A stretch of 64,000 bases of DNA from Flavobacterium sp. SLB02 (lineage in GTDB: Bacteria > Bacteroidota > Bacteroidia > Flavobacteriales > Flavobacteriaceae). The stretch covers positions 3,513,186 through 3,577,185 of the forward strand of contig NZ_CP045928.1 in NCBI RefSeq assembly GCF_009664855.1. Direction: 5' to 3'. The translations under genes were made by a program, and so were the position numbers. The notes beneath the pieces are model-generated. The model was given only the letters and a program-made list of their open reading frames with translations, was not told the DNA's origin and searched no databases. Positions 1 through 7,410 of the stretch are shown here, piece after piece (the first letter of the stretch is position 1; every line of letters starts with the position of its first letter).

Positions 1-1157
1 AGCTTAAAATCTAAGGAAGCAATGATTGCTTTTTCTTCATCGGTTGCTGTAAATCCTGAAATATCCCAATAGTTGGTTAAAATTTTATTTTGTTTATTAA
101 AAAGTGTTTTCTCTTTAAAAACATCACTTTCATTATAGGTAAACTTTTGTTTGTTATAACTCGTGGTTATAAAGTTATTTCGAACCTGAATATTCTTAAC
201 CTGATCTTTTAAGGTAAGATTATACGCTATTTCTTCATTCGAACTTAACAGGTAATAATCTGAACCATCTAATCTGTAATCTACTTTTACAAAAGATCTG
301 GTGATTTTTTTTGATCCTATAGCCGGTTTCTCTTCGATTTTATCAGGATCTCCCGGGGTAAAAACACACGAGAATTCTACAATAAGCTTTTTTACAGGAT
401 CATAAATCACCTCGAAACTATCTGCATCTTTTTTAGATTTATCAAGAGCAGTAATATTCATGACATAATAGTCTTTATTATTAGGATGACCTTTTATAAT
501 AAAATCATATTCTTTTTTTGCTTTTGAATCTAAAACGGGATGAAAGTAATTTAGGTTCGAATAATTCTCCATAATATTATTGAGATTATAGCCTCTTAAA
601 TCCGCGCTTACATCTGTTTCCAGCAAACCATAAGACCTGTTTTGCTCTACTAATAATGTAGTGGTTGACTTTTTATTTCCTGAAAACTGAAAATTTACCA
701 GTCCGTCATTATAATACGAGTATTTATTATCGAGCATAAAAAACTCTCTCACGTAAACTTTAAGCCGGTAAGGTGTTGTTAGTTTTTCTATTGAATTAGA
801 AACAATTCGTTGAAGTATTTTTTGTGGATTTTCTTTAGATAAGACAATTTCATCTAATTTGTTGTTCTTATTTTTTAGATAAACTACAAATTGATCTTCT
901 TTTAAAGTAGCCCAGCGCAGGGTTAAATTCTCATAATTCATTTCAGAAACCTGAACATTCGAAGCTCCGTTGAGTACAAAAGTAACCTTTCCGTCTTCAT
1001 TACTTAACAAAACCTGTTTGGTTTTAAGTATAACAACCATTGCGTTTTCTATAGGCAACTGCGTTTCTATATCTTTTACAATGATAGAATATTCTGCATT
1101 TTGAGCAAAACTGTTAACACTAAAAAACACAATAAATAAAAATATCAATCTCTTCAT
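1..1157 (-). CDS. Secreted protein with carboxypeptidase-like regulatory domain, C-terminus cut by window edge
   Basis: An open frame runs leftward from an ATG at 1155-1157 to the window edge without a stop, giving about 385 residues. It starts with a clear Sec signal peptide (MKRLIFLFIVFFSVNSFAQ). Next comes a stretch like the carboxypeptidase-like regulatory (CarboxypepD_reg) beta-sandwich: IVKDIETQLPIENAMVVI, then an EDGKVTF turn. The rest is beta-rich, without a motif I recognise. Proteins with this layout in Flavobacteriaceae are usually exported and of unknown role; because the C-terminus is missing, a barrel cannot be excluded. It is convergent with nothing visible and is separated from the ferredoxin gene by a terminator. 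Confidence 0.75.
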   Translation of the reverse strand, partial: MKRLIFLFIVFFSVNSFAQNAEYSIIVKDIETQLPIENAMVVILKTKQVLLSNEDGKVTFVLNGASNVQVSEMNYENLTLRWATLKEDQFVVYLKNKNNKLDEIVLSKENPQKILQRIVSNSIEKLTTPYRLKVYVREFFMLDNKYSYYNDGLVNFQFSGNKKSTTTLLVEQNRSYGLLETDVSADLRGYNLNNIMENYSNLNYFHPVLDSKAKKEYDFIIKGHPNNKDYYVMNITALDKSKKDADSFEVIYDPVKKLIVEFSCVFTPGDPDKIEEKPAIGSKKITRSFVKVDYRLDGSDYYLLSSNEEIAYNLTLKDQVKNIQVRNNFITTSYNKQKFTYNESDVFKEKTLFNKQNKILTNYWDISGFTATDEEKAIIASLDFK

Positions 1158-1270
1158 AGGCGTTGTTAAATTTTCAACTAAAGTATTAATTTTTTATCAA
1201 TAAATTAACATTTAAAAAATAAAACCTTAAAAATCAACAAACTACCAAATGTCAAAATTTAAAATATGAG

Positions 1271-1306
1271 CAAAAAAAATCCTGAGTTGTTACTCAGGAT
1301 TTATAT
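1271..1306 (-). terminator. Intrinsic terminator of the ferredoxin gene
   Basis: A 10-bp perfect stem (1277-1286 with 1293-1302, arms AAATCCTGAG/CTCAGGATTT) with a 6-nt loop. On the minus strand it is followed by an unbroken run of eight T. It lies just past the stop codon of the minus-strand ferredoxin gene. Confidence 0.8.
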
Positions 1307-1322
1307 TTTCTACACTAAAAGT

Positions 1323-1676
1323 TTATTCATCACCATGTAAAAACGCTTGTCTGTTCAACAAGGTTTCTTCATCTTCTACGTGATTATCGTCTGGCACACA
1401 ACAATCAACAGGACACACAGCAGCGCATTGAGGTTCATCATGAAAACCTTTACACTCTGTACATTTTCCAGGAACAATATAATATACTTCGTCAGAAATT
1501 GGTGTTTGAGCATCATCTGCATCAACTTCAGTTCCGTCCGGTAAAATTATTTTTCCTGAAAGTCTTGTTCCGTCTTTATATCTCCAATCATCAGCGCCTT
1601 CATAAATTGCTGTATTTGGGCACTCTGGTTCACAAGCTCCACAGTTTATGCATTCGTCAGTTATAATTATTGCCAT
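1323..1676 (-). CDS. 2[4Fe-4S] ferredoxin (4Fe-4S dicluster protein)
   Basis: 117 residues. Cluster I is formed by C9, C12, C15 and C19 ([12 protein letters not shown]). Cluster II is C72-x2-C75-x8-C84-x3-C88-P, with two further cysteines at 92-93. The long spacing in the second motif and the C-terminal acidic extension match the Allochromatium-type 2[4Fe-4S] ferredoxins, cytoplasmic low-potential electron carriers. The insert between the clusters (residues 25-68) is acidic. The gene is divergent from the acyl-CoA reductase and the two share a compact promoter region. An electron-transfer partner cannot be named from the sequence. Confidence 0.9.
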   Translation of the reverse strand: MAIIITDECINCGACEPECPNTAIYEGADDWRYKDGTRLSGKIILPDGTEVDADDAQTPISDEVYYIVPGKCTECKGFHDEPQCAAVCPVDCCVPDDNHVEDEETLLNRQAFLHGDE

Positions 1677-1743
1677 CTTGTTCTTGGTTACATGTTAAAA
1701 GTTACAGGCTTTGAGTTTAAAATACCAAAGATTTCATTCTGCT

Positions 1744-1774
1744 TTGCCTTATAACGTAATATAGCTTATTTTTG
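1744..1774 (+). promoter_or_regulatory. Promoter of the acyl-CoA reductase gene
   Basis: TTG at 1744-1746, 20 nt, then TATTTTTG at 1767-1774. This fits the Flavobacterium consensus TTG-N17-23-TAnnTTTG. The predicted transcript start near 1780 is about 30 nt upstream of the likely true start of the reductase. Confidence 0.6.
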
Positions 1775-1776
1775 TG

Positions 1777-1807
1777 CAAAATTACAATCAAAACAATTCA
1801 TAAACAA
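1777..1807 (-). promoter_or_regulatory. Promoter of the ferredoxin gene, facing the opposite promoter
   Basis: On the minus strand: TTG (1805-1807), 20 nt, TAATTTTG (1777-1784), again a full match to the Flavobacterium consensus. Its -7 box lies 2 nt from the plus-strand -7 box, so two polymerases could not occupy both at once. Confidence 0.6.
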
Positions 1808-1917
1808 ACATTATAACATTAGAAACAAAAAAAAGTGTTTTTGTTGAATTAGGAAAATTTTTAAGTCAGTTTTCCGAAGCAGAAAATACACGAAATGAAT
1901 CGGTTTTAGGTAATGAC

Positions 1918-2886
1918 TTGTTTTTTGATGATTTTATAAAACTGATCCTTTTATCTCAATCTCATAACGGATGGTATACACCTGAACAAGTATACTTTGC
2001 TATAAAATCATGGGCCGCTGCACTGACTGAAGAAAACATTACAAAATGGCTTTCTCAATACGCAACAGAATTTGCCCAGGATGACAAAACTGAAAAAAAT
2101 GTAGCCTTAATTTTGGCGGGAAATATTCCGCTGGTAGGTTTTCACGATTTTTTATCGGTTCTGGTTACCGGAAATAAAGCTTTAATAAAAACATCTTCGA
2201 ACGATCAGCATTTACTTCCTTTTTTAGCTAAATATTTGATTTTTGCTGATGAAAGCTTAAAAGATAAGATCACTTTCGTGGAAGGAAAACTGGAAAACTT
2301 TGATATCGTAATTGCTACCGGAAGCAATAATACTGCAAGATATTTTGAGTATTATTTTAAAGATAAACCTTCGATCATTCGAAAAAACAGAAATTCGGTT
2401 GCAGTTTTAAACGGAAAAGAAACCAAAGAAGATTTAGAAAATTTAGGCGAAGATATTTTCCGTTATTTTGGGTTAGGTTGCCGCAATGTTTCGAAGATTT
2501 TTGTGCCAAAAGGATATTCATTTGATGCTTTTTTTGAAGCAATTTTTAAATATCAGGACGTGATTCATTACGAGAAATACGCCAACAATTACGATTACAA
2601 CAAGGCCGTTTTTTTAATGAGTAATTTTAAATTACTTGATAACGGATTTTTAACAATAAAGGAAGATCCTAGCTACGCCTCTCCTATTTCGAGTGTTTTT
2701 TATGAATTTTACGAAAATATAGACGAATTACAAACTCGCCTTGAAGCTGATGCTGAACAAATTCAGTGTATTGTTAGCAACAATTTGATCAAAAATAGTA
2801 TCCCATTCGGACAAACTCAAAATCCTCAATTGTGGGATTATGCAGATAACGTAGATACTATAACGTTTTTGTTAACAACAAAGTAA
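1918..2886 (+). CDS. LuxC-type acyl-CoA reductase (start uncertain, probably further upstream)
   Basis: 322 residues from the first conventional start (TTG 1918). The fold is that of the acyl-CoA reductase (LuxC) branch of the aldehyde dehydrogenase superfamily: nucleotide-binding segments LAGNIPLVGFHDFLS (67-81) and ATGSNNTARYFEYY (133-146), and the presumed catalytic Cys188 in GLGCRNVS. Known members reduce acyl-CoA to aldehyde with NAD(P)H; the substrate here is unknown. The frame stays open upstream to 1804, and residues encoded from 1816 (TLETKKSVFVELGKFLSQ) look like genuine coding sequence. There is no ATG, GTG or TTG there, only ATT 1810 and ATA 1813. It lies just before serC-serA, an order I recall as common in flavobacteria. 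Confidence 0.85.
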   Translation: MFFDDFIKLILLSQSHNGWYTPEQVYFAIKSWAAALTEENITKWLSQYATEFAQDDKTEKNVALILAGNIPLVGFHDFLSVLVTGNKALIKTSSNDQHLLPFLAKYLIFADESLKDKITFVEGKLENFDIVIATGSNNTARYFEYYFKDKPSIIRKNRNSVAVLNGKETKEDLENLGEDIFRYFGLGCRNVSKIFVPKGYSFDAFFEAIFKYQDVIHYEKYANNYDYNKAVFLMSNFKLLDNGFLTIKEDPSYASPISSVFYEFYENIDELQTRLEADAEQIQCIVSNNLIKNSIPFGQTQNPQLWDYADNVDTITFLLTTK

Positions 2887-2979
2887 AAATATGTTTAATT
2901 ATTTCGAATAATTTATCGCTTTTTCAGCTCCTATTGCCGAAATTTGCCTCTTTAAAATTTTCGACTTTTAACAACAACC

Positions 2980-4050
2980 ATGAAAAAACACAACTACAGC
3001 GCAGGACCAAGTATTTTACCTCAAGAGGTTTTTGAAAAAGCATCAAAAGCTATATTAAATTTTAATGATTCAGGACTTTCTATTCTTGAAATTTCGCACC
3101 GAAGTAAAGATTTCGTTGCCGTTATGGATGAAGCTCGTTCCCTTGCTTTAGAGTTATTAGGACTTACAGGAAAAGGATATCAGGCATTATTTTTACAAGG
3201 TGGTGCAAGTACCGCTTTCTTGATGGCTCCGTATAATTTATTGAAAGAAGGTGGAAAAGCCGCTTATTTAGATTCCGGAACCTGGGCAACTGCTGCAATA
3301 AAAGAAGCAAAATATTTTGGAGAAACTATTGTTGTAGCTTCTTCGAAAGAACAAAATTATAACCATATTCCAAAAGGATACGAAATACCAAGTGATGCTG
3401 ATTATTTTCACTGTACTAGTAACAATACTATTTTTGGAACTCAAATGAAAGAATTCCCAGCAACTAACATTCCTGTTGTTTGCGATATGAGTTCTGATAT
3501 TTTTTCACGCAATTTAGATTTCTCTAAATTTGATTTAATCTACGCCGGAGCTCAAAAAAATATGGGTCCTGCAGGAACTACTTTGGTAGTAATCAAAGAA
3601 GATATCTTAGAGAAAAACGGAAGAACTATCCCAAGTATGTTAGATTATGCTAAACATATTAAAGCAGAAAGTATGTACAATACTCCTCCTGTTTTTGCTG
3701 TTTATGTATCATTACTAACTTTACAATGGATTAAAGAAAAAGGAGGAATTGCTGCTGTTGAGAAATTAAACGACGCAAAAGCTGATTTACTTTATGCTGA
3801 AATAGACAGAAACCCATTATTTAAAGGTGCTGCAGCGGTAGAAGATCGTTCTAAAATGAATGTTACTTTCTTATTAAACAACGCTGATCATACAGAAACT
3901 TTTGATGCTTTATGGAAAGCTGCAGGAATTTCAGGATTGCCAGGACACCGTTCTGTAGGTGGTTACAGAGCTTCTATTTACAACGCTATGCCTATCGAAA
4001 GTGTTCAGGTTTTAGTAGATGTAATGAAAGCTTTGGAAGCTAAAGTTTAA
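2980..4050 (+). CDS. serC: Phosphoserine aminotransferase
   Basis: 356 residues, the normal SerC length. PLP enzyme of class V: the N-terminal motif NYSAGPSILP, the phosphate-cup region GGASTAF (74-80), the TSNNTIFGTQ loop (146-155), the PLP-binding DMSSD (169-173) and the Schiff-base lysine K193 in AGAQKNMGPAG are all present, as is the C-terminal HRSVGG motif. It converts 3-phosphohydroxypyruvate and glutamate to phosphoserine and 2-oxoglutarate, the second step of serine synthesis; it may also act on the pyridoxine precursor. It is followed by serA, which performs the preceding step. Confidence 0.96.
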   Translation: MKKHNYSAGPSILPQEVFEKASKAILNFNDSGLSILEISHRSKDFVAVMDEARSLALELLGLTGKGYQALFLQGGASTAFLMAPYNLLKEGGKAAYLDSGTWATAAIKEAKYFGETIVVASSKEQNYNHIPKGYEIPSDADYFHCTSNNTIFGTQMKEFPATNIPVVCDMSSDIFSRNLDFSKFDLIYAGAQKNMGPAGTTLVVIKEDILEKNGRTIPSMLDYAKHIKAESMYNTPPVFAVYVSLLTLQWIKEKGGIAAVEKLNDAKADLLYAEIDRNPLFKGAAAVEDRSKMNVTFLLNNADHTETFDALWKAAGISGLPGHRSVGGYRASIYNAMPIESVQVLVDVMKALEAKV

Positions 4051-4058
4051 TTTTTTTC

Positions 4059-4171
4059 GGTTAATCGTTAATTTGTTTAACTGTTTAATCGTCAAAAAAT
4101 GCTTCCTTTAAAATATCAAAAAAGAAAAATCAAATAGCTGGTTTATCGATTAAACAATTAAACGATTAGCC
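4059..4171. repeat. Imperfect inverted repeat between serC and serA
   Basis: The arm at 4059-4092 (GGTTAATCGTTAATTTG and on) is nearly the reverse complement of 4142-4171 (ending AAACGATTAGCC). Both arms are built from reiterated GTTTAATCG-like words. The element fills nearly all of the 139-nt spacer. It could fold into a long hairpin and may separate or couple serC and serA expression. Confidence 0.55.
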
Positions 4172-4189
4172 AAATAAACAATAAATACA

Positions 4190-5140
4190 ATGAAAGTATT
4201 AGCAAATGACGGAATTTCTAAAAGTGGAATTCTAGCCTTAGAAAAAGGTGGATTTGAAGTTATAACTACAAAAGTAGCTCAGGAACAAGTAGCTAATTTT
4301 GTGAATGAAAATAATGTTGACGTAGTTTTAGTGCGTAGTGCAACTAAAGTTCGTAAAGATATTATCGATGCTTGCCCAGGACTTAAAATTATTGGTCGTG
4401 GTGGTGTTGGTATGGATAATATTGATGTTGATTATGCAAAAAGCAAAGGAATTCACGTAATTAATACACCGGCTTCATCATCAGAATCTGTTGCTGAATT
4501 GGTATTTGGACACTTGTTTTCTGGTGTTCGTTTCTTACATGATTCTAATAGAAACATGCCTCTTGAAGGGGATTCGAACTTTGATGGTTTGAAAAAAGCA
4601 TATGCAAATGGAACTGAATTAAGAGGAAAGACTCTAGGTATTGTTGGTATTGGTCGTATCGGACAAGCTACAGCAAAGATGGCTCTTGGTTTAGGAATGA
4701 AAGTAATTGCTGCAGATAGTTTTATTCCGTCTGTAGATGTAAAAGTGGAGTTTTTTGATGGTCAGTCAATCACTACAACTATCGTTTCTCAATCATTAGA
4801 ATCTTTGTTTAAAGAAGCTGATTTCATTACATTACACGTTCCTGCTCAGGATGGTTACATCATTGGAGAAAAAGAACTGGCAATCATGAAAGATGGTGTT
4901 GGAATCGTAAACTGTGCTCGAGGTGGTGTTATCGATGAAGTTGCTTTAGTAAAAGCTTTAGATTCTGGAAAAGTTGCTTTTGCAGGTTTAGACGTTTTTG
5001 AAAGCGAACCAAAACCAGAAATGGCAATCTTAATGCATACTAAAATCTCTTTGACTCCGCACATTGGTGCTGCAACCGGAGAGGCTCAAGACAGAATTGG
5101 TACAGAATTGGCTTCACAAATCATTACCTTGTTGAGCTAA
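4190..5140 (+). CDS. serA: D-3-phosphoglycerate dehydrogenase (short form)
   Basis: 316 residues, the short form without a C-terminal ACT domain, so serine feedback through ACT is not expected. The D-2-hydroxyacid dehydrogenase fold is clear: the substrate loop GRGGVGMDNID (69-79), the NAD motif GIVGIGRIGQ with G153/G155/G158, the catalytic Arg244 in NCARGGVIDE, the DVFESEP acid and His291 in LTPHIGAAT. It oxidises 3-phosphoglycerate to 3-phosphohydroxypyruvate, feeding SerC. A strong terminator follows it. Confidence 0.93.
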   Translation: MKVLANDGISKSGILALEKGGFEVITTKVAQEQVANFVNENNVDVVLVRSATKVRKDIIDACPGLKIIGRGGVGMDNIDVDYAKSKGIHVINTPASSSESVAELVFGHLFSGVRFLHDSNRNMPLEGDSNFDGLKKAYANGTELRGKTLGIVGIGRIGQATAKMALGLGMKVIAADSFIPSVDVKVEFFDGQSITTTIVSQSLESLFKEADFITLHVPAQDGYIIGEKELAIMKDGVGIVNCARGGVIDEVALVKALDSGKVAFAGLDVFESEPKPEMAILMHTKISLTPHIGAATGEAQDRIGTELASQIITLLS

Positions 5141-5161
5141 ATAAAATAGATCAAATTAATT

Positions 5162-5207
5162 AAAGGGATTTACTGCTTAACCGTAGTAAATCCCTTTTCT
5201 TTTTTTC
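5162..5207 (+). terminator. Intrinsic terminator after serA
   Basis: A 13-bp stem (5162-5174 AAAGGGATTTACT with 5185-5197) and a 10-nt loop, followed by a T-rich run (5195-5206). It is directly abutted by a promoter -7 box at 5208. Confidence 0.85.
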
Positions 5208-5215
5208 TAATTTTG
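5208..5215 (+). promoter_or_regulatory. Promoter -7 box for the 119-aa membrane protein
   Basis: TAATTTTG matches TAnnTTTG exactly and ends 20 nt before the ATG at 5236. No clear TTG lies at the -33 position, which is occupied by the terminator stem. Confidence 0.5.
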
Positions 5216-5235
5216 CCGTTTAATTAAACTATAAT

Positions 5236-5595
5236 ATGGAGACTGCCAAAAATAACTCCGGACGTAAGTGGATCTTTCGTTTGATAGTACTTACAGCTGC
5301 AATTGCATTATTCTGTACTTATATCTTTGGAAATATATTTTTGCTTGTTATCGAAAAAAAATATTTTATCCCGGAGCAATCTTCTATTTTTACTTTTAAT
5401 GAAACGGTACATAATGACGGCTCAAGTGACGTATGGAGGTATGGAGAAGATCACAGCAATTATTATTTCAATCTAAGTACATTAAATAATGACGTGCTAT
5501 TTTTTCCTAAAAAGAACATTGCTAATTGTCCCGGATTTAATCCTGAGGATATCACTACCTGGTGCAACGTGAAAGTACCCAATACTAAACCATAA
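5236..5595 (+). CDS. Small single-pass membrane protein of unknown function
   Basis: 119 residues. A basic N-terminus (about 1-14) is followed by one hydrophobic helix (about 15-38, RLIVLTAAIALFCTYIFGNI) and a soluble C-terminal part, probably periplasmic, with two cysteines (near 95 and 107) that could pair. No known domain was recognised. The start is supported by the -7 box 21 nt upstream. It is probably a single-gene unit, as terminators lie on both sides. Confidence 0.7.
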   Translation: METAKNNSGRKWIFRLIVLTAAIALFCTYIFGNIFLLVIEKKYFIPEQSSIFTFNETVHNDGSSDVWRYGEDHSNYYFNLSTLNNDVLFFPKKNIANCPGFNPEDITTWCNVKVPNTKP

Positions 5596-5683
5596 CATTG
5601 ACTTTAAGTTAAAGCGATATAAGAGTTTGAGTAATTTCTTAAATTTGTTGAACTAAGTAATTAAAAAATAGATTAACTTTAGA

Positions 5684-5722
5684 GGTATTTATTATTATTT
5701 TGTAGTAAATACCTTTCTTTTT
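5684..5722 (+). terminator. Intrinsic terminator after the 119-aa gene
   Basis: An 11-bp stem with one G-U pair (5684-5694 GGTATTTATTA with 5703-5713 TAGTAAATACC), then TTTCTTTTTATT. Like the serA terminator, it runs directly into a TAnnTTTG box. Confidence 0.7.
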
Positions 5723-5724
5723 AT

Positions 5725-5732
5725 TAAATTTG
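5725..5732 (+). promoter_or_regulatory. Promoter -7 box for the DUF937-like gene
   Basis: TAAATTTG, an exact TAnnTTTG match, 24 nt before the ATG at 5757. It overlaps the TTG at 5730, which is why that codon is not a credible start. Confidence 0.5.
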
Positions 5733-5756
5733 TCGTCTAATCTAAATCTAAACATT

Positions 5757-6320
5757 ATGTTTGAACAATTAACTCAATTAGTACAACAATACGGAGGCAA
5801 TGCCGTAGTAAACAACTCTGCTGTTCCTAATGAGCACAACGAGGCTGTAATAAACGAAACAAGCACTTCGATTTTTGAAGGACTTAAAAAAATTGCTTCA
5901 GAAGGTGGTGGAGAACAACTTGCCGGTTTATTTAGCGGTAAATCTTCTATAGACAGTTCAAACCCTGTTGTACAGCAAATAACACAGCAATTGTCAGGAA
6001 GTCTTGGGCAAAAATTTGGATTGAGCAGTGATGCTTCTTCAGGGGTTGCAGCAAGTATGATTCCGCAAATACTAAGTTCTTTGGTTAATAAAGCGAAAGA
6101 TCCTAATGACAGTAGTTTTCAGATTTCTGATATCATTGGTTCTCTTACCGGAAATAGCGGTCAGGCTTCCGGGATCATGGAAACAATTAATAAATACGGA
6201 ATGCAGTTTGGTTTAGATCAAAACAATGACGGAAAGGTAGATGTAACGGATGTTCTTGTAGTCACTAAAAGCAAAGGCGGAATTGCAGGATTTATTGGTA
6301 AATTGTTTGGAAGTAAATAA
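5757..6320 (+). CDS. DUF937-like protein with an EF-hand-type loop
   Basis: 187 residues from ATG 5757. The earlier in-frame TTG (5730) lies inside the promoter and is rejected. The protein is rich in Ser, Gly, Gln and Ala, with helical segments such as MFEQLTQLVQQYGG and ASSGVAASMIPQILSSLVNKA that resemble DUF937. Near the C-terminus, DQNNDGKVDVTD is a textbook dockerin/EF-hand Ca2+ loop, and the protein ends with a Gly-rich, Lys-containing tail. There is no signal peptide or membrane helix. Function unknown; calcium binding is inferred from the loop only. Confidence 0.75.
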   Translation: MFEQLTQLVQQYGGNAVVNNSAVPNEHNEAVINETSTSIFEGLKKIASEGGGEQLAGLFSGKSSIDSSNPVVQQITQQLSGSLGQKFGLSSDASSGVAASMIPQILSSLVNKAKDPNDSSFQISDIIGSLTGNSGQASGIMETINKYGMQFGLDQNNDGKVDVTDVLVVTKSKGGIAGFIGKLFGSK

Positions 6321-6358
6321 AAGTTGCTGAGTCGCTAAGATACTAAGTTGCTGAGCCT
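6321..6358. repeat. Phased short repeat (GTTGCTGAG/GTCGCTAAG words)
   Basis: Four adjoining variants of one 9-10-nt word: GTTGCTGA, GTCGCTAAGA, TACTAAGTT, GCTGAGCCT. It sits between the stop codon and the terminator. Confidence 0.5.
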
Positions 6359-6367
6359 AAAAATATA

Positions 6368-6408
6368 AAAAAAAGCTGTTTACTTGATGTAAGCAGCTTT
6401 TTTTTCTT
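6368..6408 (+). terminator. Intrinsic terminator
   Basis: A 13-bp stem with one G-U pair (6371-6383 AAAAGCTGTTTAC with 6389-6401) and a 5-nt loop, followed by a T-rich run to 6410. Confidence 0.8.
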
Positions 6409-6513
6409 TTCATTGTAAGAATGGCAAAGGTTTTGATATTCTAACTTTTAAATAAATTTAAATCTGCAATTACTAATTATAAACTGTTGTTAAATAGCAA
6501 TATAGTTGATTGA

Positions 6514-6521
6514 TATCTTTG
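6514..6521 (+). promoter_or_regulatory. Promoter -7 box for the DUF6146-like lipoprotein
   Basis: TATCTTTG, an exact TAnnTTTG match, 27 nt before ATG 6549. A TTG at 6487-6489 lies 24 nt upstream, slightly beyond the usual spacing. Confidence 0.5.
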
Positions 6522-6548
6522 TAAATTTAAGTTTCAAACTAAAAAGTT

Positions 6549-6998
6549 ATGAAAAATTACCTCTACATCTTTATCCTTTTATTTACGATTATTGCTTGTT
6601 CTACTACTTCAAAAAATAATATTGTAACCAATACTACTCATCCTGGGCATACTCCAAAAGTTGCTATAAATGATACCGTAAGAATTGCAAATGATTCTCT
6701 AGAATATGAAGTTATTATTATCGATAATGGTTTTAGCACCTGGCTGGCTGCAACGGCGCTTCCGCGTAATTATTACTCTTTATCATATCTTGAAAACAAG
6801 AACAATTTATATGTAAATGAATGGAATAATCGTGTTTTGCAACCGCAGCGTTATAGCCCCAATTTATACGAAATGAGAATCGATTATCAGCCAAATATTC
6901 ATTACGGATACGAAGTAAATTACCTGATTTATAATTATATGATTTATTTTCAAAATACATACAAACAAAAGCTTTCAGGGTATGTTCCTATAAGATAA
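6549..6998 (+). CDS. Lipoprotein, DUF6146-like
   Basis: 149 residues. The N-terminus MKNYLYIFILLFTIIACS is a signal peptide with a lipobox (TIIAC), so it is predicted to be a lipid-anchored envelope protein. The mature part has the segments DTVRIANDSLEYEVIIIDNGF and PNLYEMRIDYQPNIHYGYEVNYLIYNY. The combination, and the neighbouring small membrane protein, match what I recall as the DUF6146-DUF6787 pair of Flavobacteriia. Function unknown. Confidence 0.75.
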   Translation: MKNYLYIFILLFTIIACSTTSKNNIVTNTTHPGHTPKVAINDTVRIANDSLEYEVIIIDNGFSTWLAATALPRNYYSLSYLENKNNLYVNEWNNRVLQPQRYSPNLYEMRIDYQPNIHYGYEVNYLIYNYMIYFQNTYKQKLSGYVPIR

Positions 6999-7004
6999 TG
7001 TTCT

Positions 7005-7012
7005 TATATTTG
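7005..7012 (+). promoter_or_regulatory. Promoter -7 box for the DUF6787-like gene
   Basis: TATATTTG, an exact TAnnTTTG match, 18 nt before ATG 7031. It starts 6 nt after the preceding stop codon, so the downstream gene may have its own transcript. Confidence 0.45.
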
Positions 7013-7030
7013 TAATTATTGCAAATAAAA

Positions 7031-7333
7031 ATGAATCGATTAAAGAAACGTTGGGGTATTACCTCAAATCTACAAGCCATAATTATATTGATTGTTTTTG
7101 CCATCACAGGATCGGCATCTGCATGGTTGTCTAAACCTTTTTGCGTTGTACTGGGCATCACCAAAGAAGATTTTGGCGGATGGTTTACTTTAATCCGGTT
7201 ATTGATTATTTTCCCTATCTATCAGGTTTTACTCGTTGCAATAGGAACTATTTTTGGTCAATTCCGTTTTTTCTGGAACTTCGAAAAGAAAATGCTAAAA
7301 AACATGGGACTCGGATTTTTATTTAAAGATTAA
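7031..7333 (+). CDS. Small membrane protein, DUF6787-like
   Basis: 100 residues from ATG 7031; the in-frame TTG at 7019 is too close to the -7 box. There are two hydrophobic helices (about 13-33 and 50-75). Conserved-looking features are RWGITSNLQ at the N-terminus and FGQFRFFWNFEKKML, followed by a Gly-Phe tail. It is probably an inner-membrane protein of unknown role and shares a conserved pairing with the upstream lipoprotein. Confidence 0.75.
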   Translation: MNRLKKRWGITSNLQAIIILIVFAITGSASAWLSKPFCVVLGITKEDFGGWFTLIRLLIIFPIYQVLLVAIGTIFGQFRFFWNFEKKMLKNMGLGFLFKD

Positions 7334-7357
7334 TTTCACCATCTCATTAAAATAAAA

Positions 7358-7390
7358 AAAAATGGCAACTTTTAAGGTTGCCATTTTTCA
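7358..7390. terminator. Bidirectional terminator between convergent genes
   Basis: A 12-bp stem (7358-7369 AAAAATGGCAAC with 7377-7388 GTTGCCATTTTT), with A and T runs on both sides, so it can serve the plus-strand gene ending at 7333 and the minus-strand gene ending at 7411. Confidence 0.85.
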
Positions 7391-7410
7391 TTTATAAAAT
7401 TGTTAGAATT

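Noticed and set aside
1347..1544. Plus-strand ORF opposite the ferredoxin
   Set aside because: Antisense shadow of a gene with clear Fe-S motifs.
5730..5756. TTG start giving a 196-aa DUF937-like protein
   Set aside because: The TTG is part of the TAAATTTG promoter box; ATG 5757 follows at normal distance. The same logic rejects TTG 7019, 8634 and 48185 and ATG 59181.
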